NCBI GenBank assembly: GCA_963921425.1
Contig: OY992832.1
Location: 26,935,489-26,999,488 of the forward strand
Reading direction: 5' to 3'
Origin: Dryas octopetala
Taxonomy: Eukaryota > Streptophyta > Magnoliopsida > Rosales > Rosaceae
Length of the DNA stretch: 64,000 nucleotides
The notes under the pieces are model-generated. The model saw only the letters and a program-made list of their open reading frames with translations, did not search any database and was not told where the DNA came from. Every line of letters starts with the position of its first letter. Position 1 is the stretch's first letter. Shown in pieces: positions 23,651 through 34,100 of the stretch. The position numbers were made by a program, and so were the translations under genes.

Positions 23651-23877
23651 TAGTGGTGGATTCTGACCCCTAGTGTTCTTTATTATTGTTTTACCCGAAA
23701 TCTTTCAGTTGTCATTTTAAAGTTTGTTATTTCTCTGTTTGTTTAGTTTAGCCTTAAAAACCAATAAAAACCCCCCCCATTTGCGTGTTTGAGTTAGAGT
23801 TGAGTTAATTGAATTTAATTGAGTTAACCTAGAGCTCAGGAAAGGTTATTTAATTTGCTCTAGGAAAACATACAACA

Positions 23878-24683
23878 TGGGCTCACTTGTGTTGGGCTGA
23901 AGTGGCTTGCACAAGATGGGCTAGGGTTTCACTCCATGGGCTTCCAACTTGGGCTTGCGTATGGGCTCCTTGGCTGCTAGGGTTTGCATGGCATGCATGC
24001 GCATGCATGGGCTGCCATCTTGCTCCTTACGCATGGACTTTGGGCTGCTAGGGTTTGGGCCCATGCATGTGCATGCATGGCCCATCTTGGTTCGGCACCC
24101 CTAGGGCCCATGGCCCTTGACTTTTGACTTCCCATTTTGCCCCTCATTTCCATTTGAATTCAAATTCATTTCTTCCCTCCATTCATTTCCATGGATGTCC
24201 ACCACCTTCTAGAAACTTCTGGAACCTTGACTTTGTAGAGTTGACTTTGACCAACATTTCCTGGTGCAACTAGGATTCCTTGAAAATGAGAGATTCCTTA
24301 TCCATTTCGACTTCTCGTAATGACCATATTGCCCCTGGGGTCTCCTAGTGTCATTAGGACTCCTTTCCCTAGTTAGGTTAGGTTTCCTAGTTCAACCAGG
24401 ATTTCCTGTTCGATTCAGGATTTCACATTTCTGGCTCTGCAATGATGGTTCTGGACTTGATGTTTCCTAGTGTGACTAGGAATCCTCATTCGACTAGGAT
24501 TTCTGCACTTTTCCTGGTTTGACCAGTAAATGTCCCAAAATGGCTCTATTTGCTTCTTTTTCTCATTTCTCCTTCATTTGACCTGAAAACACAAAAACAA
24601 AACAAGAAACACAAAATATCGAGTTCTAACACTCTAGGTTAAGGAATTAGTATCATAAAGTGATGCAAAATGCACACTCATCA
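23878..24683 (-). mobile_element. 3' LTR fragment of element B-M
   Basis: On minus it starts TGATGAGTG at 24683, directly after a PPT, and is cut after 806 bp by the end of the C LTR. It shares private variants with the B-M 5' LTR (for example GCATGGACTTTGG and AGAAACTTCTGG), so the two are one LTR pair. Confidence 0.87.
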
Positions 24684-26705
24684 CACCCCCAAACTTAGAT
24701 TTTGCTAGTCCTCGAGCAAATAAAGGAAAGAAAAGACTCAAGACTGACTCCAACATCCCAACAACTGAATTCATGCGCACAACTATTAATCACATAGGAA
24801 AGCAAGGTATATAAATTGTATTCTCCAAATTCTAATAATATTTCAAATAACATACCTCGGTCCTCTATTGTCATATAGGCCATCCTTGACACAAATCCAA
24901 GTATTAGACAAACAAGACTAAATATATACATACATAATAGATTCAACTCCAATCCTCACTATGACATACTCTCAATGATAAACACTCAAGAATTGGGTTG
25001 ATATGTGCACTCAAAAGTATATGTGAGAGGAAATATGTAACAAAAACAATTAGCTCACATATGTACATGAAATAAAGGCACATTTTAGAAAGAAATACTG
25101 ATCTCATGGAAGGAACCCAAATGCTTGAAATAGAATCAATGACCACAGGCTCCCTTCTTAAATAGACTCCACATAAGTATAATACACACCTCTTGAGATC
25201 AGCTAGGACTTTTAATAGGGTTATAATGAAAGCTTAGGCTAGGATAGGGTATTGAAATGAAAAGGAAACACAAAGGGCTAAATTCATGGAATTGCAAGTA
25301 TTACTAGAACATTCTGTGGTACACTTGCTTCTTTGCACTTCATAGCTTAATTTGAGCTCTTTTTGCTCACTTTTTCTTTTGAAACCGTCCCATCTCTTTT
25401 CTTTGATTTCTCTTCTTTTTCTTTTCTTTGGGCACGGCATACATACTTTTCTGACACATTTTTGTATAAGCTATGCATTTTCACTTCTTTTTCACCTCAA
25501 TCAACATATAAACAACTTGCAATACCATAAAAAGGGTAAAACGGGTAAAAGGGGTGTCACACCCCCAAACTTAGGGTTTGGTATGGGGTAACAAAGAAAA
25601 TGGCTTAAAATGCTCAAAATGGGTAACTAAGGATAAAACATGTAATGGGTAGGCTTTCAGGCTATGGGGTACACAAACAGGGCCTAAATTCATTTCTCAA
25701 GAGTTATGCATATACCACATGCTTTGTGTACACAAGAAAAGAGTTCTAGCTCATTGATTCAAGATTATGCATATTCCAAGCAAATGACCAAATAAAAGAC
25801 AATGAGATCAAAACAACGACTTATATGACAATGATAGAATCAGAGTGGCGCGCAACACTCAAGAATTGAAGAACAGGGCTCAAAAGCTCACTTAGGTCAT
25901 GCAAGTCTACTCTATTATGCATATAATCATTAGTAATGCTAATCACAACCTAAATTCATATCAACAAGGCCAAATGACATAGAATTGCAAGATATGTTAT
26001 GGAACACTATTAGAATGAAAAGAACACCAAATATACACACAATACTAAAACATGCTCATAACAATCATGCACACTCAAATCAATTGGTTGGGGACTCAAA
26101 ACGACCTGAAACAACCAAAATGACTCAAAAACTTTTTGTTTTTAAAACAATGTCGCACACTTCAAAAGAATCACATCCATCACTAAGGTGAATGAGATCT
26201 AATGAAAACGTGCATTTTGATGTGGGTTTTGACACCCTAAGTTTAAAAACAAAAGAAAAAGTTTTTTCCTAACCTAAAAACACCTAAAAACACTAAAAAC
26301 GAAATTTTTTTTTTTCTTTTTCTAAAAACACTCAAAAACACTTAAAACACCCTAAACACTTGTTCTAACCTAAAAACACTAACAAGTGACAAATGCCTTT
26401 CCCCCCACACTTAAATGATACATTGCCCTCAATGTATATGAAATAAATGCAAGAATGAACAATTTAAGCGAAACAGGAAATTGCACATATCTAAAACCAA
26501 ATAAACACACCAAAATGAAAAATTGTCTTATGAAGCGAAATAAAGAAACTGTTTACTTGCGTACGCAAGCGTGGACACTCCAAGGGTAGGCGCGGCCTCC
26601 TTGGTCCTCGATGACTCCTCCTCCATTATTCGAAACAAAAAAAACTTGGGTTGCCTCCCAATAAGCGCTTGTTTTTCTGTCTTCAGCCTGACATTGCCTT
26701 CTCCT
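24684..26705 (-). other. Post-coding non-coding region of B-M
   Basis: No credible ORF. Read on minus: hairpin TTGGGAGGCAACCCAA (26646-26661), hairpin with stem ATACATTG/CAATGTAT (26418-26437) followed by a purine-rich AAGTGTGGGGGG, second PPT-like AAGTTTGGGGGT (25561-25572), and the terminal PPT at 24684-24696. The first hairpin begins about 45 bp after the protein stop, as in A and C after integrase. Confidence 0.85.
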
Positions 26706-28705
26706 TTACTTGCGTCCTTTCCTCTTCTTCTTGCCACTGCTACTCTCGGCACTCCCTAAGAACGCACTGAAAAAGCTCTCCATTTCTGACTTCTCCTCTC
26801 CATAAAAAGTGATCTCCTCGCTTTGTGGCATCTCGGAAGTGAGACAATACACCTCTTGCTTGGTGTAGTGCCGAATCTTCATGGTACTCTCCATTGCTTT
26901 GTACTCCATGTTAGAGGTGCACAAAAAATGGTCTCCCAAGAATAATCGAAACGTCGCCCGGAAGTCTCGGCACATCTAGCACTATGAAATCAGAGGGAAT
27001 TAGTAATTTATGACATTTAACCAAAACATCCACAAGCATACCACGGGCTTCCTCGACTGAAGAGTTGGCGAAGCGAATGTTCAAATCAAACGGTTGCAAA
27101 TCAGCCTCCACAAATCCAAGCCTCTTGAACACAACCAGCGGCATGACGTTGATAGCTGAGCCATTGTCAATTAAGGCATTGGCGATCTCATACTCCCCTA
27201 TGCTGCATGGTATGACCAACAAGCCCGGATCCCTCTTCTTGCTTGGAAAAGATGCAAAGAGATAACCACAAATCTCCCTAGGAACGTTGTGATTATGCCC
27301 TTGCTCCTCAACCTTCTTCTCAATAGACATCAACTCCCTCATGGTTGCTGGAAACTTAGTGATGTCGATGTCCGGAATGAGGGGAATCACACGTGTATCA
27401 GCTTTCTCATCAATCATTTCCGGATCCTCCTCTTCCTCACTATCCATGATCTCAATCACCTCCTTAGTCTTGACCACTCTAACTCTCTTTCTTGGAGTAG
27501 TCCTCAAAATAGCATTTACATGCTCCTCATTCTTCGGGTTGACGATGGGCTGACTTGGCAATTTCCCCTTCGGTGCTTTGAGCAATCTGAGCAATCTTGT
27601 CCTCCAAACTAGACCGCTCGGCATTAGGGTGCATATATGGCTTGTTGTTGCTCCCACTAGCTTGCTGTCCATTGTTGTTGCTCCACCTGAAATTAGGGTT
27701 GTTCTTCCATCCAGGGTTATAAGTGTTAGAAAATGGATCATATGGCACCCTAGGATAATTCCCAACCTGATTCACGTGTTCCACATCACCTCCTTGTTCT
27801 TGCATACCCATCATCTTCTCTTGAGCCAAAGATAACTTCTGCACCATAGTCTTGATTTCCAAAATCTGTCCCTCCACGGTGTTTGGCACATCGGTCACCT
27901 CATATAACCCTCTCTTTGGTCCTCCTCTCGAACGATTGGAATCCCACTGTTGAGAACTCAAAGAGAGTGACTCAAACAAATCTGTAGCCTCATCCTCCGT
28001 CTTTGACATAAACGCACCACCACATGCCAAATCCACCTTGGCTTGATCTCTCTCCAATAATCCCTGATAAAAACAACAAATCACATACCAAGGAGATAGG
28101 TTATGGTGTGGGCAGCTAGTAAGTAACTCATTGAATCTGTCCCAAGTCTCATGGAATGGCTCGTCTGCTTTCTGCACAAATCCAAGGATCTCCTTCCGAA
28201 TCAAATTTGCCTTGGAAATGGAATAAAACTTGTTCAGGAACTTGCTCGAAAGATCATCCCATGTCGAAATGGAACCACTGGGCAGCGAATACAACCACCT
28301 CTTTGCCTTGTCCTTAAGCGCAAAAGGGAACATCCTCAAACGGTACTGATCGGCATTCAGACCCCTCAATTGTGCGGCTTCACAAACCTCGGAAAACTCC
28401 ATCAAAAAGTGGATCGGATCCTCCCCATTCAGCCCATGGTAGCTCGGCAACAAGTGAATCTGGCCACTCTTGATTTCGAAATCAGTGGCTATGGTTGCAT
28501 ACCGAATGCAAGATGGTTGAGTGGGCAGCGAAGGTGCTGAAAAATGGCTCAGGGGCTGCGGTATCATCTCGTTTGTCTCAGCCATGTCGACACTCTCAGT
28601 CTCTTCACTACGCGAATCTGATGCACTAGGTTGCGGGCTGACTTGTGATGTACCTAAAGTTTCGCTCTTGAGCCTCTCCAACCTTGCAACAAGTTCAGGG
28701 TTCAT
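26706..28705 (-). pseudogene. gag: gag-protease of B-M, without RT, RNase H or integrase
   Basis: Start taken at ATG 28705. The gag core is of Athila type (LLPSYHGLNGEDPIHFL ... KDKAKRWLYSLPSGS ... CPHHNLSPW). Gag ends in its frame at 27527. The protease lies in another frame (up to 27765, down to 26911) with active-site region ALIDNGSAINVMP and ILGRPFF; whether the gag/PR frame change is programmed or a mutation is unclear. A six-base homopolymer at 26933-26938 marks a second frame change, after which a ~75-residue tail rich in Glu, Ser and Lys (GKKKRKGRK) ends at 26706. I see no zinc knuckle. The stop lies just before the post-pol hairpin that follows integrase in A and C, so RT to integrase are missing as a block. 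Confidence 0.82.
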
Positions 28706-28864
28706 AAACACACCTAATCAAGAGAAAAACACACAATCAGTAGAAAGAATGCATATAAAGGCATGGCATTTATTAAAAACTAAAAATTAACCCAAATTGA
28801 AATCTAACTAATATAACCTAATTCTAATGACTAATTAAACCAATTCATTGATATTAGACACCAT

Positions 28865-28882
28865 TCCCCGGCAACGGCGCCA
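28865..28882 (-). other. Primer-binding site of B-M, tRNA-Asp type
   Basis: On the minus strand this reads TGGCGCCGTTGCCGGGGA, identical to the A1 site, 6 nt from the LTR end at 28889. Confidence 0.9.
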
Positions 28883-28888
28883 AAAAAT

Positions 28889-29124
28889 TGTTGAATGTTT
28901 TCTTAGAACAAAATAAACATCTATTTCATTCCAAGTATACTCGCAAGTGCACGAATCGCATCAGTAGCAAAGCGTACAAGCACGAGGTTGATCCCACAGG
29001 GAATGGTTAATACACAACAAATCAATTCAATTAATCAATAGAATAACTAAATGGGGGGTTTTGGAAGATGGAAACACACGCACACATCACCACACGCACA
29101 CACCCTTTATTCTATCTTGCAATG
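28889..29124 (-). mobile_element. 5' LTR of B-M, U5 end
   Basis: LTR end (TGTTGAATG on plus) with the shared U5 motif, interrupted by A2 at 29125. The last five bases, CAATG (29120-29124), are the A2 target site. It continues at 40155. Confidence 0.92.
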
Positions 29125-29691
29125 TGTTAGGTCTTTAAATGTTTGCATTTTAGGCCCTCTATCTTCACGTATTTAGTACTTAGTCCCTATATTTTATGTT
29201 ATTTATTTGTGTTTTTCTCTTTTGTAGGTGGAAAGCCCATAGGAATTAAATGGATGCAAATCAGCCCATTTTGAGCTTAAATGAATATTTGCTGTTTAAA
29301 TGGAAGCCCAAGATCAAGACAGGGTCCAAGAGCATGAAGAAATGGAAGCCCAGCCCAAACCACATAGGAAGTGGCGTGGTTGCTAGAAGAAAAGGGCTGG
29401 CCGCACCTTGCAAGGCTTTCCTTTCCTAATTGGGCTCTTAAAAATCAGATTTGATATAACCTGATTTATTTCATTTTAATTCCTAATTTATTGGAGGCCC
29501 ATTAGGGGAGGAAATCAGCTACATGCAAGCCCATAGGGGTCAGCTACACCATGCGCAAGAGAGGGAAACCCTAGGGCCTTGCGCAAGTCACTTAAGCCCA
29601 AGAAGCCAAGCCCATGCCGCATCTTCCTAGCTTGGAAACCCTAGCTGGCCGCACATCCTTCCTTCCCAAAACCCTAGCTGCTGCACACCCT

Positions 29692-29699
29692 TATATATA
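29692..29699 (+). promoter_or_regulatory. TATA box of A LTR
   Basis: TATATATA about 570 bp into the LTR, with AAACCCTAGC repeats just upstream. The same bases recur in the 3' LTR. Confidence 0.65.
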
Positions 29700-30160
29700 C
29701 ATCTCTTTCTATCATTTTAGGGGTTCAGACACTTGGAAAAAATCAGAAAATAGAGAGAGAGAGGCTGCTGGAGGCGTGAGCTCTCCTTTGGGGTGTTTTC
29801 TCTTCTTCTTTTCTTTTCTTGTAATTGTTAGATGAAAAACATGATTTCGTGGCTGTTCTTGTTTTCTAGCATGAACTAATCACGTTTTCTAGGGCCTAGG
29901 ATTCAGCCCTAGGCCGAATATTCAATGGATTGGTGATGTAGTTGCTGTTTATTTAATTCCATGGATTTGATGATTTTGATTTCACTTTTATCATTGTTCT
30001 CTATGTGTTTATAATCTTTGATTGATCACCTAGGGTTATTGCATCTAGAATTTAATCAAATTAGGGTGAGGACAACCAATCAGCCCCTAATACAAGTGAT
30101 AAACAACTTAGGATTTAGTAATTGGCTGAATTCTAATTGTGTGAAATCAATACTAATGCA

Positions 30161-30305
30161 CCTAAGGTAGACGCCATGCCTTAGGGTTTTATTTGCATTC
30201 ATAATCTCATTTGGGTGTTAATGGACCTTGCTGCGTTCTTAGGTAGATGCCATGCCTAGGTTGCATTTACGGTACCAAACTAGGGTAGACGCCATGCACT
30301 AGTTT
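30161..30305 (+). other. Three-hairpin leader module of A LTR (A2 copy)
   Basis: Loops at 30167-30179, 30243-30255 (GTAGATGCCATGC) and 30285-30297. Arms: CCTAAG/CTTAGG (6 bp), CTTAG/CTAGG (one G-U) and AAACTAG/CTAGTTT (7 bp). Repeated in the 3' LTR at about 39575-39719. Confidence 0.78.
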
Positions 30306-30782
30306 GTACATTTGGGGAATCATGCATTTCATGCTATGCCATAGGTGAATATGCGAATGCATTCATCAATAGGAATTAAAGGTTTTAGAAATTGCACCAT
30401 GACATTGGATATGAGGTCTAGTGGTAAAGTCCTAGAGTCCTAGTATCATCTACCAATCTATTCTCACAAGATAACTTGCTGTTTTCATACTCTTTGCTAG
30501 TTGCGCATTTTAGTCTTTAAAGTTAGGTTTAAATTGCTGTTTTCAAGACATACAAACTCCCTCTCATTCGTGTGTGTGTGCGTGTGTTTCAGTTCAAGTG
30601 AGCAGCTGCCCTTGGCGTGACAACTTGGGCAGCCACTCGTGTCTTGTCTCCTTGTTTCTTTTTAGCATACGGATTATCATTTAAAGATCAATAATAGTCC
30701 TCGTGGGATCGACCTTGCTTGCCATCTATATTATATATAGATTCGTGCACTGCGAGTATTTAAATTTAAAACGAACAGTTTT

Positions 30783-30800
30783 TGGCACCGTTGCCGGGGA
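30783..30800 (+). other. Primer-binding site of A2
   Basis: TGGCACCGTTGCCGGGGA, one mismatch (A for G at base 5) to the tRNA-Asp complement seen in A1 and B-M. Confidence 0.88.
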
Positions 30801-31104
30801 CTAGATTTGCTCTTTGTGACAATATTAGTGCGTTCTTTTAGTGTTTTTATTTAGTGATTATTTGCTTTTTTCTTTTTCTTAATTTGTTTTCCCTTTGTCC
30901 TTGTTCGTGTGCCGTGAGTCATAGTTGTAGGATTGTGTTTAGTTTTTCGTTTTTAACTTGTTTTAGTTTTCTGATTTTCATATTTATTTAATTACATAGT
31001 TTATTTATTTCAAAAAAAAAAAAAAAAAATCCGAAAATTACTTTTCTCTTGTTGTTCAATTGAGGTTCTAACGTGTTTGTCTCTTATTTTGTAGGTACTT
31101 GTGC

Positions 31105-34100
31105 ATGTCCCAGCCAGATCCTAACAAGTCAATTGAGGACACTTATTTGGATGAGAGATTAGCCGAAATCAGATTGTTTTGTGAAAGGAGTAAGGCAGAA
31201 CTAGTTCGAGCAGCAACACGTCTACCTTTGCCATCCCCTACACCGTCTCCTACATCTTCATCAAACTCTCACCAATTTGAAAAAGCTATGGCCGAGGAAG
31301 ACAACGTGGAACACATGGGAGATCTAGACATCCCGACCATCCCTGCTTCCCCTTCGAGCATTGCCTTGCCACATGCTGCAAGAAATTATGAGCTCAAATC
31401 TTCTCACTTTAATATGCTACCCTCTTTTCATGGTTTACCTAGTGAAGATCCGCTAACTCACCTTAAAGATATATTTAATGCTGTGAGCTTTTTGCCCTTG
31501 ACAGGTGTGAATGAGAATCAACTCAAGATGAGGGTGTTTCCTTACACTTTGAAGGATAAAGCTAAGTTTTGGCTGAATTCTTTGAAACCTGGATCACTGA
31601 GGACTTGGGATGAAATTGAGAAGAAGTTCCTAGAAAAGTTCTTTTCATCTCAAAAGACGGATATGCTGCGAGATGAGATTATGCAGTTTTCTCAACAAGA
31701 TGAGTCATTCTCAGAGGCTTGGGAGCGTTTTAATACATTGCTACTTCAATGTCCACATCATGGACTTCCTTTGAACTTATTGATGCGCATATTTTATAAA
31801 GGACTAACCCTTGCGAGTAGGAATGCTGTGATTAATTTTTCAGGTGGTTCTATCAGGAATAAGACAGCTCAGGAAGCCTCTGACCTCTATGAAGAGATGG
31901 CAAGAGAAACAATGCATTCAGATACTAGAGGTAAGTGCGCTGGTGTTAATGAGGTCAATACTTCTAATAATCTTGCATCTAATGCGCAGATCGCTCGGCT
32001 GGAACGCAAGATGGATGTCATACTTGCCCTAAATCAGAAAGCTCCATCATTGGAGGTTTGCGCCATTTGTGCTACACCTGGACATGAAACGATTTCTTGC
32101 CCTCATGGTGCCGATTTCCCTGAGTTTGTGCAAGAACAGGCCAACATGCTGAACTCATATAATCAGAAGCCCAGGAATGATCCATTCTCTCCTACTTACA
32201 ACCCAGGGTGGCGGAATCATCCCAATTTCAGGTGGAGTAATAACCAGAATCAGCAGCAGCCTCAAGGTTCATTTCCACAACATCAGGCACATCAGGGCTA
32301 TCAACAACAACAGCCTCAGAAGAAGTCCTTGGAAGATTTGATTGCATCTATGGCTCAGAGCACACAGTCTTTCATTCAGAAGTCAGAGACACATATGCAG
32401 AAGACTGATAGGGCCATTGCGAATCTTGAGCAACAAATGGGCCAGTTAGCTACCGCACTGAATCAAAGAGAGCCAGGGAGACTTCCAGGGCAAGTGATCA
32501 TTATCCCCAAGAACAATGAGCAGGTGAATGCAATTACTCTCAGAGGGGGTAAGATAGTTGGGAAAGAGGAGAAAAAAATTGTGGAGGAAGGTGTCGAGTC
32601 AGAAGATGCACCTGAGATCATAGCCGAACCTGTTAAGGGTACCTTAGACTCTTATGTGCCATCTTCAGGCAACCATGTGGTAGTTCCCAAGGGTTTTCCC
32701 TTACCTCAGGTACAATCTGACCCTTCTAAGTTGATTTCTATACATGCTCCTTTTCCTAGCAGGTTACATAAGGCTAAGAAAGAGGACCCTCTGAAGGGTG
32801 TTATGGAGATATTCAGGAAGGTGGAGATCAATATTCCCCTTCTAGATGCGATTAAGCAAGTGCCAAGATATGCAAAGTTCCTCAAGGACTTGTGCACAAA
32901 CAAGAGAAGGTTCAAAGAGTTCGAGACAGTGAAGGTCTCAGAGGAGGTTTCAGCAGTGCTTCAGAGGAAGCTACCTCCCAAGCTCAAGGACCCAGGCAGC
33001 TTCACTATCCCTTGTATCATTGGGGATTGTAGGTTTGAGAAAGCTCTCCTTGATTTAGGTGCCTCTGTGAATTTAATGCCATTTTCTATGTATGAGACTC
33101 TGAATTTAGGTGAGCTGAAGGCGACCTCTGTGAGTATCCAGTTAGCTGATAGATCAGTTAAGTACCCCAGAGGAATTTTGGAAGATGTACTTGTGAGAGT
33201 AGATGGATTGATATTGCCGGCTGATTTCCTAGTTTTGGAAATGGAGGCCGTACCTATGTATGAGGCACAATTACCCTTGATACTTGGTCGTCCCTTTATG
33301 GCCACTGCAGGTACAAAAATTGATGTTCAACAGGGTACACTAACTATGAATGTGCAGGGACAGACCATTGAGTTCAGAGTGTTTGAGGCACTCAAACTAC
33401 CCAGTGATGAGCACGAGTGCTTTAGGGTGGATGTTATGGATTTGGTTTGTCAACAGGTGTTTAATGTGACTTGTAGCAGTGATCCGTTGGATAGAGCTTT
33501 GATTCATAGCCCTATGGCTGTGCATGAGGATGAGCAGGTTGAGAACATTTTGGCTCACTTAGAGGGCGTACCCCGCTGTTCAGGTATGTATATTTCTACT
33601 TTTGAGCCTTTACCTGTTTCTGATACAAAACTTGTACCCTCTGTGTTGCAGGCACCTAAGCTAGAGTTGAAGGATTTGCCTGAGCATCTGAAGTATGCTT
33701 ATTTGGGTGAGGGAAGCACATTACCGGTGATCATTGCTTCCAACCTCAATGCAGAGGAAGAAGAGAAATTGTTGAGAGTGCTGAGAGAGCACAAAACAGC
33801 AATTGGGTGGAGTATTGCAGATATCAAGGGAATCAGTCCCTCGAGGTGTATGCACAGGATATTGTTGGAGGATGGAGCTAAGCCGACTAGAGAGGCTCAG
33901 CGTAGACTCAACCCAGTGATGAAGGAAGTTGTGCTGAAGGAGGTGCTGAAGTTGCTAGATGTGGGTATTATTTATCCCATATCAGATAGCAAATGGGTGA
34001 GTCCGGTGCAGGTGGTTCCTAAGAAGTCTGGTGTCACAGTGGTCAGAAATGATGCAAATGAGCTGGTGCCAACTCGAGTACAGACAGGGTGGCGTGTCTG

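Larger units (their letters stand above)
19459..23877 (+). mobile_element. 3' LTR of element C, split by a B solo LTR
   Basis: Runs from TGTTGAGTG (19459) to CATACAACA (23877); without the 2306-bp insertion it is about 2.1 kb. It holds the U3 palindromes, TATA at 20335 and the shared leader block near 21150. The U5 end is abnormal: about 87 bp present in the C copy at 55135 are missing between two GAGTTA repeats, which removes the GTGGGATNGACC / ATTCGTGCACTTGCGAG segment. Right of 23877 lies a B LTR fragment on minus. Confidence 0.88.
29125..30777 (+). repeat. 5' LTR of A2
   Basis: 1653 bp, TGTTAGG to GAACA. It has a telo-box-bearing U3, TATA at 29692, a leader with three hairpins, the shared CACCTAGGGTTATTGCATC motif near 30027 and the U5 motif GTGGGATCGACC near 30705. 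Confidence 0.95.

Noticed and set aside
16430-24683. Interpretation of the inverted B fragment at 16430 and the fragment at 23878 as one B LTR split by element C.
   Set aside because: The first fragment is of subtype B2, while the second pairs with the B1-type B-M LTR; about 420 bp between them are also missing. A compound rearrangement is more likely.
31081-31105. Splice-acceptor-like TTTTGTAG just before the A gag start (B-M has GATTAG before its gag ATG).
   Set aside because: Suggestive, but no donor can be identified and no transcript evidence is available, so it is not listed as an intron.
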